Source of the DNA: Bdellovibrio sp. KM01
GTDB taxonomy: Bacteria > Bdellovibrionota > Bdellovibrionia > Bdellovibrionales > Bdellovibrionaceae
DNA length: 64,000 bases
Assembly: GCF_013752535.1 (NCBI RefSeq)
Contig: NZ_CP058348.1
Location: forward strand, 806,001-870,000
Direction of reading: 5' to 3'
In this document: positions 18,136 through 26,083 of the stretch, piece by piece
Numbering within the stretch: position 1 is the stretch's first letter
How the letters are laid out: each line of letters opens with the position of its first letter
The notes under the pieces: model-generated
What the model saw: the letters and a program-made list of their open reading frames with translations, nothing else
Told to the model about the DNA's origin: nothing
Databases searched by the model: none
Made by a program: the position numbers and the translations under genes

Positions 18136-19085
18136 CGCATGTAAAAGAACGCTCCAGAAAGACTTACCACGAACGAACACACCTGAAAGGCTGTGATTGT
18201 GGTGGGACCGACTTCGCTGGAGTGACCTGTGTAGATGTTAAATAGAAAATAGAATGCTGCTTGACCCACTCCCACGCCTGCAGGGGAGATGGGGATCGCT
18301 GTGGCCATGAAGCCCAGTGGTGCGACCAAGAAATATGTTTTTGCCGGAATGTCAGTGTATCCAGAGACGACGCCTACCATGTACAAAAACAGAATCGCTG
18401 TGGATTGGGCAATTAGACTGATGCCGATGACTTGGGCGATGCGTAGAATGCTGTTGCCGTAAAGGTGCAGACTTTCATAGATCTTCATGAATTTTTCAGC
18501 CAGCGGAAGTTTATTGATCACGCGTTTTAAAATCTGCGTTTTGTAAACTTTCGAAGAGAAAATCAAACTCAACGCCACGGTGAAAACGATGAATAGGGCG
18601 ATGATAAAATAAAACAAAGTCATCAGGGTTGCCACATGGCTTACGTGACTGAAATCGTAAATCATTACGGCCAATGCCAAAAAGATCATGGCGTAAAGGC
18701 CCAAGACTCGGTCCATAAGAACGCTGGTGGCCGCGACAACTTTAGTGCCTGGGAATTCGCGGGTAAAGTAGTATGCTTTGATGACATCGCCACCCACTCC
18801 GCCGGGCATCGCGAAGTTAAAGAATTGGCCGATCAATGTCAGTTTGAATGAAGACCAAACTTTTGCGGGAATTCCTTGGGATTTGACCAGGACGCGCCAG
18901 CGTTCGCTTGCCAAAAAGAAATTTAGAACCGTGATGGTAACGGCTAACAAAAGGGTTCCGGGAGTAAGAAGATTGCGAAGGGCAGAAAAGTTCAGTTTTC
19001 CTGATTGAACCAACCAGTAGATAATTCCCACCGCAAAGATGATCTTAAGCAATTGAACCGCGATCTTTTTCGTCTTTTTAACCAT
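18090..19085 (-). CDS. YbhN/AglD-type flippase-like membrane protein
   Basis: A 331-residue polytopic membrane protein with about eight hydrophobic segments. It belongs to the lysylphosphatidylglycerol synthase transmembrane-region family (UPF0104), shown by FFNFAMPGGVGGDVIKAYYF and SVLMDRVLGLYAMIF. Members without the synthetase domain are often encoded beside glycan or lipid genes and may move lipid-linked substrates. The divergent neighbour makes GDP-mannose, which fits a surface-glycan role. The 3' end overlaps the HAD gene by 46 nt. Confidence 0.82.
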   Translation of the reverse strand: MVKKTKKIAVQLLKIIFAVGIIYWLVQSGKLNFSALRNLLTPGTLLLAVTITVLNFFLASERWRVLVKSQGIPAKVWSSFKLTLIGQFFNFAMPGGVGGDVIKAYYFTREFPGTKVVAATSVLMDRVLGLYAMIFLALAVMIYDFSHVSHVATLMTLFYFIIALFIVFTVALSLIFSSKVYKTQILKRVINKLPLAEKFMKIYESLHLYGNSILRIAQVIGISLIAQSTAILFLYMVGVVSGYTDIPAKTYFLVAPLGFMATAIPISPAGVGVGQAAFYFLFNIYTGHSSEVGPTTITAFQVCSFVVSLSGAFFYMRYKRPNDMSAAADMA

Positions 19086-19223
19086 GAGTCATTCTTACTT
19101 TAAAACCCGCTCAAACTCTACCTGGAGATAGAAGAAGTTTTGACCTGCCGGGCCAAATATGTGCTTGAAAATACCCAGTTTAGGGAGGCGGTGCTAGGAT
19201 AACTCCCTGACCTGGAGGATAGT

Positions 19224-20600
19224 GTGATTCCTGTAGTTTTATCTGGTGGTAGCGGCACAAGATTGTGGCCGGTTTCGCGCCAACACATGCCAAAGCAATT
19301 CTGTACAATTTTTGAAAAGCCATTGCAGACAATGACTTTAGAGCGATGCCATAAAATGGGCACTCCATGGATTGTGACCTCCAAGGCTTTGCAATCTTTG
19401 ACAGAAATTAATCTCAAAGACAGTCAGATGAATGACGTCCAGGCGATTTATGAACCGTATGGTAAAAACACAGCTCCCGCGATTGCGGTGCTTTGCAAAC
19501 TTTTAGACCTTAAAGGTTTGGCGAAGGAGATCGTCGGTATTTTTCCTTCAGATCATTTGATCTCCAAAGAACAGGCGTTCTTGAATGTTGTTAAGTTTGC
19601 AACGTCAGTTGCGGAGACGAACAAAGTTGTCACTTTGGGAATCACGCCTTCGTATCCTGAAACTGGTTATGGCTATATTCAAACGAAAGCCGTGAGCCTG
19701 TCTGAGTCCAATGGTTTCAAGGCTTATTCAGTGGTAAAATTTCACGAAAAACCAGCTCTTGAAAAAGCTAAGGAGTTTTTGGCGCAAGGAAGCTTTAGCT
19801 GGAATGCCGGGATCTTTGTTTTCAAAGTTTCTCACATGATTTCTTTATTCGAGAAACATCAACCTGAGTTGTGGGCTTTGGTGTCGGCGTTGAAAGCGGA
19901 TGCTTCTAACTTGGATGACATTTATTCCAAAGTTCAAAGCATTTCTATCGACTATGCGATCATGGAAAAATTGGGCAGTGAAGAGCTTGCTTGTATTCCG
20001 TCGGAGTTTGGTTGGAGCGATGTGGGTTCATGGGATGCTGTGGCCACACTGCAAAAGGGTCAGCAAGTTTTGAATGTCAAAGGACAGGACAACTTTGTAT
20101 TCGGTGATTCTAGTAAGCATTACTCCACCGTGGGCATTGATGACGTGATCATCGTGGACACAAAAGATGCCTTGATGCTGGTAAAAAAAGGCCATTCTCA
20201 AGATGTTCGCTATGTGGTTGAGGATTTGGCACAACAAAAATCTTCTCTGGTGAAAGATCACGTCTATGAATATCGCCCGTGGGGATATTTTGAAATTCTA
20301 AAAGACACAGACGCCTTCAAATCCAAAGTGATTCGCGTAAATCCGCACTCACAACTTTCTTATCAAAGTCACGCCAAGCGCGAAGAGCATTGGACGATCA
20401 CTCGCGGAAGCGGTGAAGTAGTTTTGAACGATGAAGTGATTCCGGTAAAAGCGGGATCTCATGTCCACATTCCGTTGGGTGCCAAGCATCGCATGCGTAA
20501 TACTTCGAATGAGATGTTGGAATTCGTGGAAGTTCAGCTTGGATCGTATTTCGGCGAAGACGACATTGTTCGCTATCAGGATGATTATCAAAGAAAGTGA
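19224..20600 (+). CDS. manC: Mannose-1-phosphate guanylyltransferase / mannose-6-phosphate isomerase
   Basis: A 458-residue bifunctional enzyme. The N-terminal nucleotidyltransferase has VVLSGGSGTRLWPVSRQ and GIFPSDHL and makes GDP-mannose. The C-terminal cupin (from about residue 345) has RPWGYFEIL, SYQSHAKREEHWTI and HIPLGAKHRMRN, the type II phosphomannose isomerase block. GDP-mannose feeds lipopolysaccharide or capsule synthesis in the cytoplasm. The GTG start at 19224 has CTGGAGG upstream. I use manC by family; cpsB is a synonym. Confidence 0.93.
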   Translation: MIPVVLSGGSGTRLWPVSRQHMPKQFCTIFEKPLQTMTLERCHKMGTPWIVTSKALQSLTEINLKDSQMNDVQAIYEPYGKNTAPAIAVLCKLLDLKGLAKEIVGIFPSDHLISKEQAFLNVVKFATSVAETNKVVTLGITPSYPETGYGYIQTKAVSLSESNGFKAYSVVKFHEKPALEKAKEFLAQGSFSWNAGIFVFKVSHMISLFEKHQPELWALVSALKADASNLDDIYSKVQSISIDYAIMEKLGSEELACIPSEFGWSDVGSWDAVATLQKGQQVLNVKGQDNFVFGDSSKHYSTVGIDDVIIVDTKDALMLVKKGHSQDVRYVVEDLAQQKSSLVKDHVYEYRPWGYFEILKDTDAFKSKVIRVNPHSQLSYQSHAKREEHWTITRGSGEVVLNDEVIPVKAGSHVHIPLGAKHRMRNTSNEMLEFVEVQLGSYFGEDDIVRYQDDYQRK

Positions 20601-20650
20601 CATTGAAAAACGAATCTGTTGAGATTTCGTTTATAAGAAAAGGAGTTTTT

Positions 20651-20905
20651 ATGAAAATGATTCTAGCGTCTTTGGTTTTGTTGGGTGCTTCTTACAGTTT
20701 CGCTGCGAAAACTTATCAGGTGACTGGTCCGGTATTGGAAGTCACTGATTCCAAAATCGTTGTCGAAAAAGGCAAAGACAAATGGGAAATTGAAAGAACA
20801 GCATCGACGAAAGTTACTGGCGAATTGAAAGTGGGCGAGAAAGTGACTATCGAGTACACAATGTCCGCAGCAAATGTTGACGTGAAAGCTCCGAAAAAGA
20901 AATAG
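20651..20905 (+). CDS. Small periplasmic protein of unknown function
   Basis: An 84-residue protein with a clear signal peptide (MKMILASLVLLGASYSFA, cut before AK). The mature part is a small beta-rich domain, TYQVTGPVLEVTDSKIVV then VGEKVTIEYTMSA, with a basic end. It has the look of an OB-like or hypothetical periplasmic domain found in Bdellovibrio. AAGGAG (20639-20645) fixes the ATG at 20651; an in-frame extension to 20597 is unlikely. A similar small exported protein is encoded at 28815-29117. Confidence 0.8.
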   Translation: MKMILASLVLLGASYSFAAKTYQVTGPVLEVTDSKIVVEKGKDKWEIERTASTKVTGELKVGEKVTIEYTMSAANVDVKAPKKK

Positions 20906-20929
20906 TTCTTATACATATAGATATAAATG

Positions 20930-20961
20930 AAGGATCGCGGTCAAAGGCGATCCTTTTTTAT
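20930..20961 (+). terminator. Rho-independent terminator
   Basis: AAGGATCGC (20930-20938) pairs with GCGATCCTT (20947-20955) and is followed by a T run. It lies 25 nt after the small periplasmic protein gene. Confidence 0.88.
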
Positions 20962-21059
20962 TTTCCGATGGCTTAAATGTAATTGAGCTTTCATGATTGC
21001 CATTTGATCGATTGGATCTGTCCCATTAAGTTCCACATGCTAAAACACAAGGGGAGCCT

Positions 21060-21647
21060 ATGGTGCGGACTTATGAGCGTGCAAAGTTATTTGCGATTTC
21101 TGTCTTTATCGCCTTTCACTTAATGTTAATTTTAACAGCTTCCTTTCCGGATCGCAGTGAGCTCGGACGTCTGATTCTGCGGACCTTCGGCGATTATTTT
21201 GATTTTGTGGGATTGGAGCAGCCTTGGAGTATGTTCGCTCCGAATCCCATGTCCTTAAACTCTTACGTCGAAGCGGAAATTCATTTTACTGACGGCAGTA
21301 AAGAGAAATGGTCTTTGCCTCGTCCTACACAAATGAATGGCGCGGATAAAGTGATTGGCGGCGACCGCTATCGCAAATTCACCCAAGAGTATTTGATGCC
21401 TGAGAAAAACGAAGAGATCTGGTTTGATGTCGCTCGCTATGTGACTCGTCATGTGAACAAGATCGAGGCGACGGGGCGTAAGCGAGAGATCGAGAAGCTG
21501 CAATTCTTCCGCTATTACAACTATGTTGAAGACCCACGAAAATTCTTTGTTCGTCACGGTGACAAAGCCGGCGAATACAAAAAAGAAAGCGTGTTCTATT
21601 TCTATCCAGCAAAAAAGGGAAAGTATGAAGTCAGCAACAATAATTAA
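21060..21647 (+). CDS. Membrane-anchored partner of the HTTM protein
   Basis: A 195-residue protein with one N-terminal hydrophobic segment (about residues 10-28) and a mostly soluble remainder with LEQPWSMFAPNPMSLNSY. The WSMFAPNP motif is characteristic of small proteins encoded with HTTM-domain membrane proteins and of the soluble tail of some gamma-carboxylase-like proteins. AAGGGGAG stands before the ATG. The last 23 nt overlap the HTTM gene, so the two are translationally coupled and probably act together. The reaction is unknown. Confidence 0.72.
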   Translation: MVRTYERAKLFAISVFIAFHLMLILTASFPDRSELGRLILRTFGDYFDFVGLEQPWSMFAPNPMSLNSYVEAEIHFTDGSKEKWSLPRPTQMNGADKVIGGDRYRKFTQEYLMPEKNEEIWFDVARYVTRHVNKIEATGRKREIEKLQFFRYYNYVEDPRKFFVRHGDKAGEYKKESVFYFYPAKKGKYEVSNNN

Positions 21648-22566
21648 AAGTATTTGGGATTTCTTTTTTAAGCCTCAGCCGGTGGATAACTTAGGTTTGA
21701 TGCGTGTGTTGTTCGGGCTGCTTCTGCTGTTCAATTGGTACATGGTCTGGAGCTATCTGGATGTTTTCTGGGGAGTGGAGGGCTTGATCAGTTTGAAAAC
21801 CTCAATGGAGTACGGTTCATCTATTCGTTTCAGTCTGTTTGATTTCATGCCCAATGATCCCCGCGTGCCGGCATTACTTGCTTTGGTGAATCTGGTCGCA
21901 GCAGTGGGAGTGACCTTGGGGCTCTTTACTCGCACTTCCATGGTGTTGGCATTTATGACGTTGTTGTCTTTCCAGAATAGAAACGACTTTATTCTGAACA
22001 GTGGCGACATCGTTCTTCGCAATATTTTATTTTTCATGATGTTTTCAGCGGCAGGGAAAGCTTACTCTTTGGATCGCTGGTTTTATAATCTGCGCTTTGG
22101 TAAGTCGCAGGAACCGCTTATGGAACGACCTTGGGCATTACGTATGATTCAGATCCAATTTTGTGTGATCTATATCGCCACGGTCTTATTTAAAATCAAA
22201 GGCACGCATTGGGTGGATGGCACAGCCGTGTATATTGCCACGCGTTTAGAGGAGTTTGTTCGTGTTCCATTTCCTTTGTTGAACAATCTTGCCGTGATTA
22301 AATTCATGACCTGGTCGACGTTGCTTGTTGAACTCGCGATGGGAACGTTGGTGTGGTTTAAAGATTTGCGTTATTGGGTTTTGCTGGCCGGCATCGGTTT
22401 GCATATTGGCATTGAACTTGTGATGAGTATCCCAATGTTCGAGTGGGTGATGGTGGTAACGATGCTTTCATTAGTAGATCCATGGGATGTAATAAAGGTC
22501 GAAAGCAAATTGCGAATATGGTTTTCAAGAATTCGATATCGTTTCGGTAAGTTAGAAACTGTCTAG
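21625..22566 (+). CDS. HTTM-domain membrane protein (gamma-carboxylase-like)
   Basis: A 313-residue polytopic protein of the HTTM domain family, related to vitamin K-dependent gamma-carboxylase. Features are GLMRVLFGLLLLFNWYMV, an NDFILNSGDIVLRNILFFMM segment and about six further hydrophobic stretches. The ATG at 21625 is chosen from the AAGGGA site; an in-frame extension to 21523 lies entirely within the previous gene. Bacterial HTTM proteins have no established function; carboxylation or lipid-related chemistry is only inference. A terminator follows. Confidence 0.78.
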   Translation: MKSATIIKSIWDFFFKPQPVDNLGLMRVLFGLLLLFNWYMVWSYLDVFWGVEGLISLKTSMEYGSSIRFSLFDFMPNDPRVPALLALVNLVAAVGVTLGLFTRTSMVLAFMTLLSFQNRNDFILNSGDIVLRNILFFMMFSAAGKAYSLDRWFYNLRFGKSQEPLMERPWALRMIQIQFCVIYIATVLFKIKGTHWVDGTAVYIATRLEEFVRVPFPLLNNLAVIKFMTWSTLLVELAMGTLVWFKDLRYWVLLAGIGLHIGIELVMSIPMFEWVMVVTMLSLVDPWDVIKVESKLRIWFSRIRYRFGKLETV

Positions 22567-22589
22567 AGAAAAATACTCATTAAATACAG

Positions 22590-22620
22590 AGACCAAGCAG
22601 AAATGTTTGGTCTTTTTTTT
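22590..22620 (+). terminator. Rho-independent terminator after the HTTM operon
   Basis: AGACCAA (22590-22596) pairs with TTGGTCT (22607-22613) and is followed by T residues. It lies 23 nt after the HTTM gene stop. Confidence 0.85.
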
Positions 22621-22866
22621 TGCCATGAAACCCACGACTGAAACCGTTCCTGAAAGTTCCGCAATTAATTAAATCACGGAAAATTACAGATAAGTTTCTA
22701 TCCAACGATACGGCCTCCAAATAAGACTTTTCAGGAAATTTGCAGAATCTTGTGGGACACGCCGAATATTCACGGAAACTATGTGAATCATTTGGTACAG
22801 AGCTGGCGCGATTTTGTGAGTGAAAAAGAGAGAGAAAAGAGAACAAAGAACTTAAATGGAGGATGG

Positions 22867-25800
22867 ATGAGATCGCGTAAGAAGTTAGTTCTTGCCGCGG
22901 GAATTTCCCTTTTGGCGAATCCTACTTGGGCACAAATGGCGCAGTTACAAACTCCGCCGATCACGGCTCAAAAAATAAAACAGGATGTGCTGAAAGAGAG
23001 CAAAGTTTCCAAAGACAAGACGGGATCGGAAAAAGTTGTCGGAGTAACTCCTGATGGAAAAATTCGCATCGGTGTTCAAGAAGAAGAGTTTAGCGGAAAT
23101 TCGAGTGGCGGCTCGAAGGGCGGCTTCGACAATAAAGGAAGTTCAGGATCGAAGGGATCATTCGGTGGTGGAAGTGAACACGGAGGATTCGGTTCTTACG
23201 GAGATAAAGGTTCTTCGGGAGAACACGGTGGTTTCGATAGCAAAGGTTCAAAAGGCTCCTTTGGTGACAAGGGAGACTACGGAAATCATGGAACCGGTGG
23301 TTCCAAGGGTGATTTAGGTAATCGCGGTAACAGCGGTTCTAAAGGCGACTACGGTGATCGTGGTAACAGCGGCAGCAAAGGTGACTTAGGTAATCGCGGT
23401 AACAGCGGTTCTAAAGGCGACTACGGCGATCGCGGTAACAGCGGCAGCAAGGGTGATTACGGCAATCGCGGCAATAGCACTTCAAAAGGTGACTACGGCG
23501 ATCGTGGTAACAGCGGCAGCAAGGGTGATTACGGCAATCGCGGCAATAGCACTTCAAAGGGTGACTACGGCGATCGTGGTAACAGTGGCAGCAAAGGCGA
23601 TTACGGCAATCGCGGCAATAGCACTTCCAAAGGCGACTATGGTGATCATGGTTCCAAAGGCGACAAAGGCGATTATGGCAATCGCGGCAACAGTTCTTCT
23701 AAAGGTGATTACGGCGATCGTGGTTCCAAAGGAGACAAAGGTGATCGTGGAGAGCATGGCGGCTTTGATAGCAAAGGCTCAAAAGGCGATCATGGTGATC
23801 GTGGCGAAAAAGGCAACTACGGCGACAAAGGCGATCGTGGTGAACGCGGCGAACGTGGGGAAAAAGGCGACAAAGGCGATCACGGTGAAAAAGGTGAGTG
23901 TGGCCATCGTTGCGGATCTTCTTCGTACGGTAGTTCAACTTCGTATGGAAGCTCGACGTCCTATGGAAGCTATGGTAGTTCAACTTCCTACGGTGAATCG
24001 AATAGCTATGGAACGTCATCCACTTATGGCGACACAAGTACTTCGACTGTAACAACTTCAACTGGAAATCCTGATACTTCCACAGGTCCTCGTGATACGA
24101 GCACTTCGACAAGTTCAAGCTCTTCCAGTTCGAGCTCATCGTCTTCATCTTCGTCATCATCATCGACTGAAAGCACGTCCACTTCTACAAGTGAAAGCAG
24201 CTCCAGCTCTACTGGTGGTAAGAAAGAAGAGAAAAAGAATAGATTCAGAGCAAAATTGGAACCATTGTTCCACTTGGCTTTCGACTTCGGTTCTTACATC
24301 GTGAATTTGACTCCGCATGATGTTCCGCAACCAGCGGCTGTGGGTGTATCTTACGATCCACCATCTCAACAGACGTTGAAAACGGGCGATTATCGTGACG
24401 GCTTCCAAAAAACTGTCTATGGCAGTATCGAAGTGGGTATCGGGGCGCAAGTTCGTTTCTGGTTCGACAATGCGACAGGCTTGCTGGATTACTTCTGGGG
24501 CTTCGTGGGTGTTTTGCCCGTTGTAGGTAAAGAAACAGCTTCGACACGTTACGCGAGCACTTTGGATAAAGCGCGCGCTATGGGTGGTCGTTGGTCAGTT
24601 CCAAAAGATGCAACCGATCTTGATAAATGGGATGCTGGCGACAGTATAACTTACGTCAGTTACGGTGGCGTGATCTTCTTGGCAAATGCTGGATTTGGTC
24701 CGGTAGGTATCGGTACTGCGAAATTAGCTCGCGGTTCCTGGGAAACTTACGTGGAAAAAGTCGGCGATCATATGGCCTACGTGAAAATGACAAGTGGTAA
24801 ACTTGAAAACTTGTCGATCTTCACAAGTGTCTCGATTATGTCGATCGGAAAAAACTGGTTCAACTCTGCGGATGATGGTTTCTCTTATCTGTTTGATTTG
24901 AGCACAGATACAGGTCGTAAAGCTTACGAAGACATGATTCGTGGTAACTCGTACGCATCTGAACAGCTTGCGACGAAAAAACCTATGAATTTGGTAGAGC
25001 TTGCGCCGGTGACGAAAGTTATGACTTTCAGAACTGTTTCGACAGGTCAAACTGTCAGCAAAGCGTTCGCGATTCCAATTATCTGGGACCGTGTGTTTAG
25101 TAAAGGTCGTGTACAGTCATTTACAACATCTGATTTGCACATCGAAAGAAACACAGCACGTGTACACTATGGTGTCTTTAATGAATCTGACGATTCTCGT
25201 TTCTGGTTTAAACACAGAGAAGAGGATTTCATGTTCACAGGCGCGAAATACTCGCTTGAAAATTGGGACAACAAAGAGCGCATAACAGGTATGTTCGGTA
25301 CCTACAGCTTCGCGTTCCGACATGAAGCAAGTAATGACGACAGACTAAGAAAAGGTTTGAAGGAACTAGTTCGTAAAACCGGTTTGAAACGTTTGATGAT
25401 CAATATCCCGGATAACTCTGCATTGGGTTATACAGGTGTTGAGTTCAACGCGAAAATGGGTGAAGAGAACACCATGCGTCTGATGACACTTGCACAAAGA
25501 ATGTCTGAAGACCAGTTCACGGCACGCGGTTTGGCATTGCATGAAATCTATTTCAACAAGGGTGGTGATCCTTGGGATATCTGCAAACTGCCAGGTTGTG
25601 AAATGAAGCAGCGTAAAGCGACAATTTCGGGTATGTCGAAAATGTGGCGCGCACTTCAAGTCATGAGCAAAACGATGACTGGTGATCCACGTGCATTCGC
25701 AACAGCCTACGGGCAGTTTGGTGAGGGAATGTCTACAAATCCATTCACTTTCCAATCAGCAGTTGCGATGGCAGGACCTGGGGTTCTTATCGACTTCCTA

Positions 25801-26019
25801 GTGGAAGGAACACGAATTTCCATGTTCTACAAACAGTGGGTGACGGATGCAGATGGTATGTGGGTTCCTGCGGAGAAAATGCCGGATTCAGATTTGATTC
25901 CGAAGTTTGATCCAAGAACTCGCCACTCGAAAATCCGTGGTATCATTATTGGCAACAATCCGGGAGATATCATGCCTCATGATACGATTCCGTTGATGCA
26001 GCCAGTAGCGTTCCAATAG
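22867..26019 (+). CDS. Secreted collagen-like repeat protein with large C-terminal domain
   Basis: A 1050-residue exported protein. The signal peptide ends in NPTWA before QMAQL. After about 55 residues comes a long Gly-X-Y region (nt about 23100-23905) rich in KGD, DRG and ERG, then a short GECGHRCGSSS block with two cysteines, a Tyr/Ser region of SYGSSTS type (to about 24040), a nearly pure Ser/Thr linker (about 24090-24220), and a C-terminal domain of about 590 residues with no family I recognise. GGAGG (22858-22862) fixes the ATG. Such proteins are surface or extracellular; adhesion or appendage function is inference. It is flanked by terminators, so it is monocistronic. Confidence 0.85.
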   Translation: MRSRKKLVLAAGISLLANPTWAQMAQLQTPPITAQKIKQDVLKESKVSKDKTGSEKVVGVTPDGKIRIGVQEEEFSGNSSGGSKGGFDNKGSSGSKGSFGGGSEHGGFGSYGDKGSSGEHGGFDSKGSKGSFGDKGDYGNHGTGGSKGDLGNRGNSGSKGDYGDRGNSGSKGDLGNRGNSGSKGDYGDRGNSGSKGDYGNRGNSTSKGDYGDRGNSGSKGDYGNRGNSTSKGDYGDRGNSGSKGDYGNRGNSTSKGDYGDHGSKGDKGDYGNRGNSSSKGDYGDRGSKGDKGDRGEHGGFDSKGSKGDHGDRGEKGNYGDKGDRGERGERGEKGDKGDHGEKGECGHRCGSSSYGSSTSYGSSTSYGSYGSSTSYGESNSYGTSSTYGDTSTSTVTTSTGNPDTSTGPRDTSTSTSSSSSSSSSSSSSSSSSSTESTSTSTSESSSSSTGGKKEEKKNRFRAKLEPLFHLAFDFGSYIVNLTPHDVPQPAAVGVSYDPPSQQTLKTGDYRDGFQKTVYGSIEVGIGAQVRFWFDNATGLLDYFWGFVGVLPVVGKETASTRYASTLDKARAMGGRWSVPKDATDLDKWDAGDSITYVSYGGVIFLANAGFGPVGIGTAKLARGSWETYVEKVGDHMAYVKMTSGKLENLSIFTSVSIMSIGKNWFNSADDGFSYLFDLSTDTGRKAYEDMIRGNSYASEQLATKKPMNLVELAPVTKVMTFRTVSTGQTVSKAFAIPIIWDRVFSKGRVQSFTTSDLHIERNTARVHYGVFNESDDSRFWFKHREEDFMFTGAKYSLENWDNKERITGMFGTYSFAFRHEASNDDRLRKGLKELVRKTGLKRLMINIPDNSALGYTGVEFNAKMGEENTMRLMTLAQRMSEDQFTARGLALHEIYFNKGGDPWDICKLPGCEMKQRKATISGMSKMWRALQVMSKTMTGDPRAFATAYGQFGEGMSTNPFTFQSAVAMAGPGVLIDFLVEGTRISMFYKQWVTDADGMWVPAEKMPDSDLIPKFDPRTRHSKIRGIIIGNNPGDIMPHDTIPLMQPVAFQ
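23302..23625 (+). repeat. Nine tandem 36-nt repeats coding a 12-residue collagen-like unit
   Basis: Nine consecutive 12-residue units follow the pattern SKGD(Y/L)G(D/N)RGNS(G/T). The Y-D and L/Y-N forms alternate, and three units end in Thr instead of Gly, which breaks the Gly-X-Y register. The DNA copies are nearly identical, so unequal recombination or slippage is expected. Looser Gly-X-Y units continue to about 23905. Confidence 0.93.
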
Positions 26020-26032
26020 GCATCAGAAAAAG

Positions 26033-26065
26033 AAAAAGGCCGTTGAGAAATCAACGGCCTTTTTT
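26033..26065. terminator. Bidirectional terminator between convergent genes
   Basis: AAAAAGGCCGTTGA (26033-26046) pairs with TCAACGGCCTTTTT (26051-26064) around GAAA. With A and T runs on both sides it can stop both the collagen-like gene and the acyl-CoA dehydrogenase gene. Confidence 0.93.
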
Positions 26066-26083
26066 ATTTGGTAAAATCTGTTT

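Noticed and set aside
23302-23625. Regular 36-nt repeats that could suggest a CRISPR array
   Set aside because: The units are directly tandem without unique spacers and code in frame for Gly-X-Y residues.
23453-24163. Long overlapping frames on both strands inside the collagen-like gene (199 and 154 codons)
   Set aside because: They are caused by the periodic 36-nt repeat and Ser codons, have repetitive sequence and no ribosome binding site, and lie in the shadow of the real frame.
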